Assembly: GCF_024433635.1 (NCBI RefSeq) | Contig: NZ_WNJZ01000010.1 | Coordinates: forward strand, 1-64,000 | Origin: Ruminococcus sp. zg-924 | GTDB lineage: Bacteria; Bacillota; Clostridia; Oscillospirales; Acutalibacteraceae | DNA: 64,000 nt | Direction of reading: 5' to 3' | Shown here: in pieces, positions 35,126-46,200 of the stretch | Layout of the letters: each line of letters opens with the position of its first letter | Position numbering within the stretch: the first letter of the stretch is position 1 | Translations under genes and position numbers: made by a program | The notes under the pieces: model-generated | Database searches by the model: none | Told to the model about the DNA's origin: nothing | Seen by the model: the letters and a program-made list of their open reading frames with translations, nothing else

Positions 35126-35858
35126 TTATACACCGAGCAAGCTTAGGTCAAACGCAAAGAGTGCCTCGTTGATTTCAAAAATATTGTAGATTCCGTTCAT
35201 TATAAAATACTCGATGATTATATCAAACTTATTGCTGTGCGATAGCGCAAAGCCGGCTTTCATAAGAAGCTCCTTTGTTTCATCAAGAGATAATTCAAGG
35301 GATATTGCAAAGGCTATTGCCGTTGTTTTGCTCGGCGTATTTGTCGTCAATGAACTGCTGAATATCACAGAACAGTTTTTCGCCGATAGAATATGCCTTT
35401 TTATCAAATACAACTATGTAAACAAGCATATCGTTTTCTAAAAGAAAATCGCTGATGGCGTCTGTTGCTACCTTTAAGGCTTCCGCCTTTGGATATCCGT
35501 ATGCACCGGATGATATAAGAGGAAACGCTACGGTTTCACATTTATACTGCTTAGCGAGCACAAGAGAGTTTTCGTAGCAATCGGTAAGAAGCTGTTTTTC
35601 GTTATATTCGCCGCCACGCCATATCGGACCTACCGTATGGATTACGTATTTACAGGGCAACTTGTATGCTCCCGTAATTTTAGCCTTGCCGGTCGCACAG
35701 CCATCAAGCTTTATACACTCCTCAAGCAGTCCTCTGCCTGCCGCTGCGTGTATTGCTCCGTCCACTCCTCCGCCGCCCAAAAGTGAATTATTTGCGGCGT
35801 TTACTATTGCGTCAACCTTCAACTTTGTTATATCAGCTCTTATTATTTTTATAGGCAT
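35126..35858 (-). pseudogene. Macro-domain/HTH-like protein broken by deletion and frameshift
   Basis: The 5' part (35858-35295, 187 residues) is a macro domain that binds or hydrolyses ADP-ribose: [18 protein letters not shown] near residue 21 and [12 protein letters not shown] near 131. The 3' part, in another frame (35126 to about 35345), encodes [21 protein letters not shown] through [15 protein letters not shown]. This is the known C-terminal end of longer macro-domain proteins of this group. The frames meet near 35335, at a DDKY-like segment that resembles the junction repeat. The middle helical region of the full protein is missing. The macro domain alone may still be made. The ATG at 35858 follows AGAGGTTGATGAA. 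Confidence 0.65.
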
Positions 35859-35918
35859 TTCATCAACCTCTCATCTCAATATTTATACAGTACGCATTTA
35901 CATTTATTTTCATTTCAA

Positions 35919-35947
35919 ATTGTACCACATAATTCTCCTTATTCCAA
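35919..35947 (-). promoter_or_regulatory. Promoter of the macro-domain gene
   Basis: TTGGAA (35947-35942) and TACAAT (35924-35919), minus strand, have a 17-bp spacer with an extended -10 TGG. The gene start is about 60 bases downstream. Confidence 0.55.
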
Positions 35948-36033
35948 ATAATATAATCAGATTTTCCTTGAGCGTTATTTACGCTTAAACGGACTTTCAT
36001 AATTGAGTTAACTTTACATTAGTAACAAATGTC

Positions 36034-36075
36034 AAAAACACCCTCACACTAACATAAACTCAGTGTGAGGGTGTT
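36034..36075 (-). terminator. Terminator of the ABC-exporter operon
   Basis: A perfect 14-bp stem (AACACCCTCACACT with its complement, arms 36037-36050 and 36062-36075) is followed by a T-run on the minus strand, 14 bases after the last stop codon. Confidence 0.92.
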
Positions 36076-36088
36076 ACGGTTTTATGTG

Positions 36089-37867
36089 TTATTTACTGTC
36101 GGCAAACTGACTGTTATACAGCTTTGCGTACAAGCCGTCCTTCTGCATAAGGGTCTCGTGATTTCCTACTTCAAGAATATCACCGTCCTGCATATATAGA
36201 ATGTTGTCGGAGTCCTTAATGGTAGAAAGTCTGTGTGCAATTACAAATGAGGTTTTGCCCCTCATCATCTCAGACATAGCCTCCTGAATAAGCACCTCAG
36301 TACGGGTATCAACCGATGAGGTTGCCTCGTCGAGAATCAGTATAGGCGGATTGTTTAGCATAGCTCTTGCAATTGTCAACAGTTGTCTTTGTCCCTGTGC
36401 AATGTTGCCTGCGCCCTCCTGCAATACAAAGTCATAGCCTCCGGGCAAAGATCTGATAAAGGCGTCGGCTCTGGCTTTTTTAGCCGCCTGTTCAACTTCC
36501 TCATCTGTTGCGTCAAGCTTGCCATAACGAATATTTTCACGGATTGTTCCGTTATAAAGCCAAGTATCCTGAAGCACCATTCCAAAGATTTCCCTTAGTC
36601 TTTCCCTCTTCATATCACGGATATCAACCCCGTCAATTCTGATTGCGCCGCTTCTGACATCGTAAAAACGCATTATCAGGTTAACAAGCGTTGTTTTACC
36701 TGCACCGGTAGGACCAACTATTGCTGTCTTTTCACCTGCGCCGATTGTAATATTTAAGTCGTGAATTAAGGTTTGGTGAGGGAGATAGCCGAATCTGATA
36801 TGGTCAAACTCAACCTCACCCTTAAGCTCAGATGGGAATTTGGGATTTTCAGCTTCCTTAACCTCTTCTTCTTCGTCAAGGAATTCAAAAATTCTTGCAG
36901 CGGCAGAGCCTGTTGACTGGATTATGTTTGTAATTTGCATTACCTGTGTAAGCGGCTGTGAAAACTGCCTGAGATACTGCGTGAACGACTGAATCATACC
37001 GATTGAAAGTCCGCCCAAAATAGCCATAATTGCGCCGGCAAAGCAAACAAGTGCATAGCCGAAGTTTGTCATATTCTGCATAATAGGCGTCAATGTTCCG
37101 GCAAGGAACTGTCCCTCTTTTGAGGCTTCGTAAAGCTTTTGGTTTGTGTCCTCAAAGTTTTCGATAACATCCTCTTCCCTACCAAATACAGTTACTACGT
37201 TGTGTCCGCTGTAATACTCCTCAACATAGCCGTTAAGCTGACCTGTTTTTGCCTGCTGTTCATTAAACTTTATCTGTGATTTTTTCGCAATTTTTGCGGA
37301 AATAAACAGTGCAACAGGCACTATGGCAAGCCCCACAAATGTCAGAACTCCGCTTATGCTGAACATAATTACCAAGATAATTACTATTGTAAAAATTGCA
37401 TTAAGCACCTGATATATACTCTGCTGAAGTGAGCTTGAAACAGTATCTACATCATTTGTTACACGGCTTAAAATGTCGCCGTAGGAATTTGTATCATAAT
37501 AATTAAGAGGAAGCTTTGAGAGCTTTTTGTCTATGCTTTTTCTTAAATCAAATATTGTGTTTTCCGTAACACCTACAATAAGCCACGTTCCTATGTATGA
37601 GAACACAGCATTAAACGCATATGCTCCGCCCATAAGAGCAAGGAAGGTAATAAAGCCCTTTGCCGCCTCACCGAAGTTTCCGCTTGTGAAAATCTCTGCA
37701 AGAGAGTTTGTTGCACAGCCCATAAACAGCGGCGCCAAGGAATATGCTATTGTTGAGAGCAAAACAAAAATAATTGCAATAATAAGCCTGCCACGATAGG
37801 GTTTAATGTAAGAAAACAGTCTTTTGTAAGCTCCGTCCTTCTTAGGGGATATTTTATTTTTTCTCAT
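36089..37867 (-). CDS. ABC exporter half-transporter, subunit 2
   Basis: The 592-residue protein is a type IV ABC half-exporter: a six-helix transmembrane domain (1-330) and an ATPase domain. Walker A GPTGAGKTTL lies near residue 382. The Walker B reads LILDEATSSVD, with the catalytic Glu present. The signature is degenerate (NIAQGQRQ in place of LSGGQ). It pairs with the half-transporter encoded just upstream, whose stop overlaps its start by 4 bases. Heterodimers of this kind (TmrAB/BmrCD type) export drugs, lipids or peptides. The substrate is unknown. Confidence 0.88.
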   Translation of the reverse strand: MRKNKISPKKDGAYKRLFSYIKPYRGRLIIAIIFVLLSTIAYSLAPLFMGCATNSLAEIFTSGNFGEAAKGFITFLALMGGAYAFNAVFSYIGTWLIVGVTENTIFDLRKSIDKKLSKLPLNYYDTNSYGDILSRVTNDVDTVSSSLQQSIYQVLNAIFTIVIILVIMFSISGVLTFVGLAIVPVALFISAKIAKKSQIKFNEQQAKTGQLNGYVEEYYSGHNVVTVFGREEDVIENFEDTNQKLYEASKEGQFLAGTLTPIMQNMTNFGYALVCFAGAIMAILGGLSIGMIQSFTQYLRQFSQPLTQVMQITNIIQSTGSAAARIFEFLDEEEEVKEAENPKFPSELKGEVEFDHIRFGYLPHQTLIHDLNITIGAGEKTAIVGPTGAGKTTLVNLIMRFYDVRSGAIRIDGVDIRDMKRERLREIFGMVLQDTWLYNGTIRENIRYGKLDATDEEVEQAAKKARADAFIRSLPGGYDFVLQEGAGNIAQGQRQLLTIARAMLNNPPILILDEATSSVDTRTEVLIQEAMSEMMRGKTSFVIAHRLSTIKDSDNILYMQDGDILEVGNHETLMQKDGLYAKLYNSQFADSK

Positions 37868-39600
37868 TTCTCCATATCCTCCTTACTCATCTGAGAGCTT
37901 ACAATCTCCTTGTAAACGTCACAGGTTTTAAGCAGCTCGCTGTGAGTGCCTATACCGGCAACCTCTCCTTTTTCTATTACAATAATTCTGTCTGCGTCCA
38001 TTATTGTGCTTATTCGCTGGGCAACTATAACAACAGTTGCGTTATCGGTTTCCTTTGCAAGCGCTGTTCGCAAAGCCTTGTCTGTTTTGAAGTCAAGGGC
38101 TGAGAAGCTGTCGTCAAAAACATATATTTCAGGCTTGCGTACAATTGCTCTGGCAATTGCAAGTCTTTGACGCTGACCGCCCGAAACATTTGTGCCTCCC
38201 TGTGAAATAGGAGAATTAAAGCCGTCCTCCTTCTTCATTATGAAATCATAGGACTGAGCAATTTTGACCGCCTCTTCAATTCTGTCCTCGTCTGCATTTT
38301 CATCACCGAAGGCTATGTTCGAGTCTATTGTGCCGGAAAACAGCACTGCCTTTTGAGGCACGAAGCCTATCTTATTTCTGAGCACCTCGGTGTCGTAATC
38401 ACGGACGTCAACTCCGTCTACAAGCACCTGACCTTCACATACGTCGTAAAGGCGAGGAATAAGATTGACAATTGTGGACTTGCCCATTCCCGTACCACCA
38501 ATTATCGCCGTAGTTTCACCGGGCTTAGCCTCAAACGACAAATTTTTAATTGCAGGAAAGTCTGCACCGGGATATGTGAACGAAACGTCTTTAAATGCAA
38601 GATAGCCCTTTAATTCCGTATTATCGGTTGTCTGCTCTTTATTTTTAATTACAGGCTCGCAATCAAGAACCTCCTTTGCTCTTGCGGCAGCAGTAGCCGC
38701 ACGGGGAAGCAAAATAAACACAAGCGTGAGCATAATAACGGCCACCATAATCTGCATTATGTACTGTATAATAGCCATAACCTCACCGATTGTATAATCG
38801 ATACCCTTATTAACCGACTGGTTTGCCGCCATAAGCATAACCATAGCGGCAGTAAACGAAAGAATAAGAGTAAGGATTGGAAGAACAGAGTTTGTTGTTC
38901 TTTGAAGCTTTTTATTCGTCTTTTGATAATCCCTGTTAATCTTGTCAAACTTGTCGCTTTCAAACTCAGAGGTGCCAAAAGCTCTGATAACACGCACGCC
39001 CGTAAGCTTTTCACGCATTACAAGATTTATGCGGTCGATTTTAAGCTGGATTTTTGTTGAAAGCGGTACAGCGATTTTTGCAATTAAAACAAGAACAACT
39101 GCCATAAGCGGAATTGAAATTACCAGCACGCCCGAAAGACTTGGGCTGCTTGAAATTGCAAGAATTACTCCGCAAATACACATAATAGGCGCTTGCACAG
39201 CTATTCTAAGGCATTGATTGATAAAGGTTTGCACCTGTGTAATATCATTGTTTGTTCTTGTAATAAGAGAGGACGCTGTGAATTTATCAATTTCTGTCTG
39301 CGAAAAATACTGAACCTTTTTGAAAATCCGGCTTCTTAAATTTCTGCCGACTGCCATTGAAACGGTTGCGGAGGCACGGCTTGTAATAATTCCGCAAATT
39401 ACGCCGATTACAACAAGCAGCAGCATAATTCCGCCAACCTCAAAAACAAGAGGCATATTCTTTTCCGGAATAGCTTTGTCGATAAGCTTCATAAGCAGGG
39501 ATGGCAGCCCCAAGGTGCAAAGGGTTGTGCCGATGACTGTTAAAACAATCAGCACAAGCTCCTTTTTAAACTTCAGAAGCTCTTTAAAAACGTATTTCAT
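37864..39600 (-). CDS. ABC exporter half-transporter, subunit 1
   Basis: The 578-residue half-exporter has an N-terminal six-helix domain and a C-terminal ATPase. Walker A is GGTGMGKSTI near residue 366. Its signature NVSGGQRQ is normal, but the residue after Walker B is Asp (YVFDDSFSALD), so its own site is degenerate. That asymmetry is complementary to its partner, as in known heterodimeric exporters. The ATG follows GGAGGTCAAGT at the end of the HdeD-like gene (4-base overlap). Confidence 0.88.
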   Translation of the reverse strand: MKYVFKELLKFKKELVLIVLTVIGTTLCTLGLPSLLMKLIDKAIPEKNMPLVFEVGGIMLLLVVIGVICGIITSRASATVSMAVGRNLRSRIFKKVQYFSQTEIDKFTASSLITRTNNDITQVQTFINQCLRIAVQAPIMCICGVILAISSSPSLSGVLVISIPLMAVVLVLIAKIAVPLSTKIQLKIDRINLVMREKLTGVRVIRAFGTSEFESDKFDKINRDYQKTNKKLQRTTNSVLPILTLILSFTAAMVMLMAANQSVNKGIDYTIGEVMAIIQYIMQIMVAVIMLTLVFILLPRAATAAARAKEVLDCEPVIKNKEQTTDNTELKGYLAFKDVSFTYPGADFPAIKNLSFEAKPGETTAIIGGTGMGKSTIVNLIPRLYDVCEGQVLVDGVDVRDYDTEVLRNKIGFVPQKAVLFSGTIDSNIAFGDENADEDRIEEAVKIAQSYDFIMKKEDGFNSPISQGGTNVSGGQRQRLAIARAIVRKPEIYVFDDSFSALDFKTDKALRTALAKETDNATVVIVAQRISTIMDADRIIVIEKGEVAGIGTHSELLKTCDVYKEIVSSQMSKEDMEK

Positions 39601-40154
39601 ACTTGACCTCCGTTGTCACCGTCGGTTTTCTCAAACACTGACATAATAAGCCTTATGCCGTATGTCATAAGCATAAATCCAATAACCAAGCCAAGGGTCT
39701 GTGCGAGGAAAATCAAGTTGAAAATGCCGTAGATTGCGGCAAGCAGCACAAGAATTCCCAAAATAAGCGACAGAATCCAGCTTTTTGAACCTGTTTTTTT
39801 GACCTTGAAGGAATCTGCAATAGAGTTTATTCCGCTTACAAAAAGCCAGCCTGCAAAGATGCAGAGAATAAACGTATCAAGTAGAAGCCTAATGCCGGGA
39901 ATAAACAATGAAACTACGGATAAAACCGCTGCGGCAATACCGGCTACAAGTCCAAGCGTTCCTACTGCCGCTTCTGACTTCGACTTTCCGCTGCTCTTAT
40001 TTGACGCATAATCAAAGATTGCACATATACCCCACGCTCCGAGCAAAACGGTAACAATCCATCCGCTGTTTAAAAACGTCAAGCCCGGAAAAAAGATACA
40101 GTAGATTGCGGCAAATATAGAAAATATGCCAAAAATACAGTTAAAAACTTTCAT
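39597..40154 (-). CDS. HdeD-like DUF308 membrane protein
   Basis: This 185-residue protein has about six hydrophobic helices arranged as three repeated helix pairs, typical of HdeD/DUF308 proteins. The biochemical function of the family is unclear; some members relate to acid stress. It is the first gene of the ABC operon (4-base overlap with the next gene). A TATAAT box (minus strand, about 40180) lies just upstream, but its -35 is weak. No clear terminator separates it from the giant gene upstream. Confidence 0.75.
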   Translation of the reverse strand: MKVFNCIFGIFSIFAAIYCIFFPGLTFLNSGWIVTVLLGAWGICAIFDYASNKSSGKSKSEAAVGTLGLVAGIAAAVLSVVSLFIPGIRLLLDTFILCIFAGWLFVSGINSIADSFKVKKTGSKSWILSLILGILVLLAAIYGIFNLIFLAQTLGLVIGFMLMTYGIRLIMSVFEKTDGDNGGQV

Positions 40155-40205
40155 AATATCACTCCATTTTTTATTATAAGACCTGCAAAATCAAGACCTT
40201 TTCAC

Positions 40206-43200
40206 TTAATTTTCTATTCTTCTCTTTCTAAGGAAGTAAACAACAACTGCACAGGCAAGCATTGTAAGTAATATTGCTGTCAACACAACGCCTCCTGTTT
40301 GAATTGCGCCCGCTTGTCCGTCTTTGATAGCATTGTCGCCATCCGAAGCTGACGGCTGAGTTGCATCTGTGCCGTCGGTTGCACCGCTTTCGTCGGTGGG
40401 TTGAGCCTCGGTGGGTTGAGTCTCGGTGGGCTGAGTCGGAGCGGGAGTGCTGCTGACAGTTACCTCGGCAACGTCGGTAATTCCGTCAATAGAGGCTGTA
40501 ATAACCGCTGTGCCCTCCTTGTGTCCCGTAACAACGCCGAAATCGTCAACTGTTGCAATACTCTCATCTGATGATGAGTAAGAAACCTTACTGTTAACAA
40601 GAGAGGAAACAGGATTAACGCTCTTAGTGAGCTTTTGCTGTTTGTCAACCTGAACGGTAATGTCGTTTACGATAAGTGATTTAGCCTTTTTCGGAACCGG
40701 CTTTGAAGTAAGACCCGGATAGAATTCCGATTTTGAGCTGAATTTTTCTTCAGAATTGCGTGTATCCCAATCAGCCTCATCCTTGTCGGAAACTATACAT
40801 TCAAGATATGCAGTATCAGTTCCCGTCTTCTCAAATACCTGTGACGGAATATCCTCTGAAATAAAGCAAACCTCGGTTGTATTGCCAATTTCAATGCTGT
40901 TAATCATCTCTCTGCCGAAGGAGGTGTAAATTGGTTTTTCTGCTTTATAGCCGTCCTCCATAGCCTTACACATTTCCTCAACGTTGAAGTCAACAAGTCG
41001 AACATAATCTCCGCCTGTGTAAGCTTCGTTGCCCTTATTCTGAACTTTTGCACGAACAAAGAATTTTGCGTTATCGTTATCCTCCGTAATCAGGTTGATT
41101 TCAGAAAGTGTAAGCCCTGTTATCTCAATGTCAGGACCCTGCTTAAACGTAAACGAATCTGAAACAAGCTTTTCCTCACCGTTTTCTGTTACTGTGAAGT
41201 ACATTGATACGCCGTCTGCCCTTTGCCCCTGCGGCAAAGTATAATAGAAATCAAACGTCTTTGCCTGTGCCGACAGCCAAACATCTTCGGTAATGCTGTC
41301 ATAGGCTTTTCCGTTTACATACAATGTTGCAGTAACATTTCTGCCTGATTTAACGCCGAGATTTTCAGCGTGGCAGGCAACATTAACTGTTTCACCGCCG
41401 GTTGGGTAATCGTTGTTAAATTCGATTGCGTCAATTTTTTCAGGCGTATGATATTCGGAATCTGTATTATATTCTGAAACAACAAGCATATTGTTTACAT
41501 ATTTGCATCCACTATCTGTTATTTCTCTGTCATATGCATTGAAAACAGTAAGCAGGTCGCCGTTATCAAGAACAAGCGCCGTAAAGTTGTCCTTATACAG
41601 TCCCGTATTGTCGCTTCCGTAAATTCCGCCTTCGGTCAGGTAAGTTTTTCCGCCCCAATATCCGTTAAGGAAATACAAGGGAGTATCAAGCTTTTCCGTA
41701 ACAGGATTTGAGTTTTCATCGCATATTGTCATTCCGTTAGAATCAAGCTTACCTACCTCTGTTACCTTATCAATTCTGTTAAATACAAACTGTTTTGCCC
41801 AGATTTGCTGCTGGTTGCTTTCGGTTGTAGTCCATAGCGCATAGATATCTCCGTTTGTGTTACTATAAACCGAAAAGTCATCATTTACCGTGTAATCCTC
41901 TTCATTTGATATAAATTTAGGTTCAACGTATGCTTCGCTTATCTGTAACTGCCCGTCTGAATTTGTATACAGTCCGTTAGTCAGAATATTGGTTATATTC
42001 TGATAAGCATAAAGTCCGTTGCACTTATAGAACAGAAGAGTATTTTGTATACCATCTGCACTTACATTTATAAGCTTTGGATTTGCCGTTACATATCCGT
42101 CTTTAGTAATTCGCATAGGATTTGTAGATGTAAGCTTGCCGTCGTTTACATTGAACTGCTGAATATACATTGAATTACCGGTATCAAACATTGAAGTATC
42201 GAAATCGTTTTCTATTTCAAATTCGTCAACTGAATCAAGCGTAAATCCGCATGTATTAGAAGCTACATAGGAAAGCATAATTTCATCGCCGTATGGTGCT
42301 GCATCAAAATATTTAAGATACTTGCCGTTGATAGATATTGGCTCTCCGTCTGACCATTTGCCTGTATCTGCGCTGCGATATGAGGTGAGCAGAACCGTTG
42401 GGTAAGACTGAAGCTCCTCAAGTGTTGTATCAAGAGTAAGATTCTCAACATTCATTGCCTGATAGAAAACCTGAGCAGTATCTGTGCTGCTGTTATATGC
42501 AAGCTTTGGTGTCATATACATAAACTTTTTGTTTTTATCTGATATTACCTTATAGTCGTGGAATTTGCCGCTTGCCTTATTGTAGTAAATTGTTGCAATG
42601 CCTACAGAATTGAGCAATGCACTGTTGTCATTGTCATCTGCCACAACACACTTATTCCAAGCGATAAGAATATCATCACCGCAGTCTGTCATAACCGCAT
42701 CGTTATCTATTTTTTGATAATCAGCTGTAAGCTTCTCCAGCTCATTTTCAGCTGCTTCACCAAAAGCGTTCTCTATTGCTTTTTTAAGAAGAGGACCTGA
42801 CTCAACTATCTCATCTGAAGATTCATCGTAAATATAATAATGCAGAACATTATTTTTAGATGTTGAGGCATCCGTTGCTGTGCTTACAATGAGGTATCTG
42901 TTATTGCCTATTGATATGATTTCGGGATTTACAGGGGACTGAGTTCCTTCAATCACCTTTTCTTCGGTAATTCCTCGCTGAGAATATAGTTTGTTTGACG
43001 CATCTGCTGTTGAAATAACCATATCGCCGATAGTCGTATTTTTAAGCAAGTCAGTTTCAATCTTTGACTGAAGCGCACGTACATTCATAAAATTCTCCGA
43101 GTCATTAAGAGTATTGAACATTTCAGTCTTAAAGAACTGGTCGCTCCACGAAGCCTTTAAGAAAAGCAATTCAAGAGTTATGCTTCCTGACATACCGACA

Positions 43201-46200
43201 GTTCCGTAACCTCTCATATAGTCATTAAACTGAATGTCAAATTGGAAATCGACTCCGCCCGACGCAGACAACAGACCGTCAAAACCTATTCCAACGCCTG
43301 CGCCAAGTCCTATTTTCAGTTCATATACACCCTGGAAGGTGGAAGCCTCGGCATCAGCAAGCTGATCAAGAGTCAGCGCAACCGATTCTCCGGTTTCACC
43401 GTCTGTATTTGCAAAAATGCCCATATAAATATTTACATTTATCGAAGCTGTAAAGTAAGCAAAGCAGGGTATATAACACAGCACAAACGGAATGCTTACC
43501 CTTATTGAACCGCCTGCGCCGGCAATAAACAGATTGCCTACAAACTTCCAATCGCCCGAATCTTCATCAACATAATAATTTCCCTGATAGCATAAGGTTA
43601 CGCTGAAAGAAAGCTTAACAGCGGTTTTCATATTAAGTGAATTTGCAAGTGATTTTCCACCGGCAAATTTGGGAAGTCCGGAAAGACTGTTGTTGGCAGC
43701 GTCAAAATTGCTTAACATATCTCCAAGAGATTTTGCCTTATCAATCGGACCGAAAGTAGACCATTTGCTGTCCTTTGCAGCAATATTTTTCAGCTTGCCA
43801 AAGCTAATGCCTATTGTAATAGTATGAATTTCGTGTCCGTCATTGTCTGTTCCGGCTGTGCCGGTATTGATTATGGGTGTGAAGCCCTTTATGGAAATAG
43901 TTGGACTTACAGGTCCGAGCACGGGTATAGGCTGGCTCATTGTAGAAGGAGCGCCGACATCGGGGGCATAGGTAATTGTATCTGTTACCGATGTTGCAAT
44001 AAAGCTGTAGCCTGTATCAAATTTACCGTAGCTTGAATAAATGGCGTTTGCGTCAGAGTCATAGCCTTTCCACATTAACTCCACATAAAGCTTGTCGCCC
44101 TGCTTTATAATTTCCGAAAGCGTATTTGCCCAATGAGAAACGGTTTCTCCCTCGTCAAGCTCAACATCATATGATGATTTTACGCCGTCCTCATTTTCAA
44201 CAGACCAGCGAACAAGATTTACCGGCTTGTCCTTGCTCTGACCTTTTGTATTTATAGTCATATCAAACTGAACAGCATTAGCCGTGATTAAGGTAATGGT
44301 ATCGCCGTAAACAGTTCCGTCAGATGACAATGCATAAATTGAAGTCGGCATTACTCCGTTCGTTTTATAGTCAAGCTTAAGCTGTGCCGTAATGCTTGAA
44401 ACACTGCCCGATGAAAGGTATTCCGACATATCAATATCACAAATGTAATACTGATTGTTGTAGAAAACTAATGCTCTGTGAATTTCATCTGCTGACGCAG
44501 AAATCTTGACAATTTCGGAGTTTTCCTCTCCGGGGTTTGTTTCAAGATGGAACTCTCCGTTTGCATCAGACAAGGCAGAATAACTGTCCATTGTTATCTG
44601 CGCTCCGCTGACAAGGTTATATGTTTCGGTCTGACTTGTAGGCGGATTTATTATTGAGCCTTCCTGTAAAAGGGTTTGACCGTAAAAGCTGAATGAATAA
44701 TAATTGCCGCCTGTCTTTTCAAACGTCAGGGTTATGTGATTATCATCTATGTAATACGGATTTTGTATAGCGTAGAAAAAGCTGTTTCCGTAATATGTTT
44801 TAGTTTGGTGCGAGGCACTGTCTGTATAGCTCCACTTTGCACGATAGCCTGAATTTGGCTGTGCATAAAAAGTGATTATCTCGTTGACAGACATATCTGT
44901 AAATACGGTGTCTGTTGCGCCGTCTTCAGAGGAGTAGCCCTTGAGAGTGACAGAACCGTCGGAATTCTGCTTTGCGTACTTGCCGCCCTTTCCGATAAAG
45001 TCACCGTAATTGGGATTTGTAATATTAAGCACTGTTGTAGTATCTGCAAGATAAAAGTTCGGAGTTACCGAAAAATACAAATCCGAAAGCTGAATGTTCG
45101 CAGAAAATGTGCCTGTATTAACAGTTATGATGTCAGCAGAGGAAAGCAGGCTTTCGGTGGAAGCCGCCCTTGTGTCAAGCTTCATATTCCAAAGCTTTGA
45201 CGATGTATTGTCAGCATATTCAAAATTAAATTTGAGTGTATCGGCAACAAGATAGTTGCCGTTTTCACGCTCTGACTTTGTCCAGCTTAATGTTCCTACA
45301 AGCTCATTGTTATAATAAAAATTACCTGTACAGCTGTTGTTGTCGGCAACAAATTTCTGTCCGTTAGTCTTAGTATTATCAAAGCTTTCAATTTTAAGAT
45401 TTGAGTCAGCCACTGTATATACAGGCTGAATAACTATCTTTTTGTCGTTTATATAGGAAGAATATTTTTCAAGAATTTCAGATGTAAGAGTGAAGGAATC
45501 GCTGCCAAGCTTATAAAGCTCTGAATGATTCGACGTTCTTCCGCTTTCGCAGAAATATACACCCTCAAGCTTTACAAGATTATTAAACTGAGAGTCGACA
45601 ATTGCAGAAATTGCAGTAGATTCATCTCTGTAAATTGAGAATGAAGTGCCTGTATTTCGGTCATTATCGTGCATTGAAGCAGGGTCTACAAGCTGATGAT
45701 TTTTTGCAACCTGAGTATTAACAAGTTTGCCGTCTACGTATATCGGTGTGGAGTTAGGCTCTATAATAGTCAGGTTATATTTTGTCATATTAAGCCGCAG
45801 ATTGTGGTCAACCTGACTGGTTCCCCGGTTATAAACCTTATAGCCTGCATAACCCACAACTGCACCCTTATGCAAAGCAAGATACAGATAATGACTGCCC
45901 TTAACCTTTGATTGGTCAAGTGAGGCTGTATTCTGAATAAAAGAATTTGAGATGTTTGTCATTTGCCAACAGCCACCATAGCCGCCAAGTTTGTCAACCC
46001 AGTCATAATTTGAAGTATCGGATTTGAATTTATCGCTGTCCGCAACATAAAACAGCTGGTCGTCCGACACAGTTGAACCGGAGAAGTTATCTATTGCGAT
46101 TGTAATTGAATCAACGCCTGTAAAATTAATCTTTTCATTTGACCTTACGGATATACAGTTGTTTGAACTGCTCCAGTTATTGTCATATTCAAGTTTCATA

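Noticed and set aside
36089-39600. The ABC exporter pair as an unusual degenerate transporter
   Set aside because: One canonical and one degenerate ATPase site is normal for heterodimeric exporters.
40396-40440. Short tandem repeat as a CRISPR or phase-variable tract
   Set aside because: It encodes the TQPTE-type linker of the giant surface protein, is in frame, and has no spacer structure.
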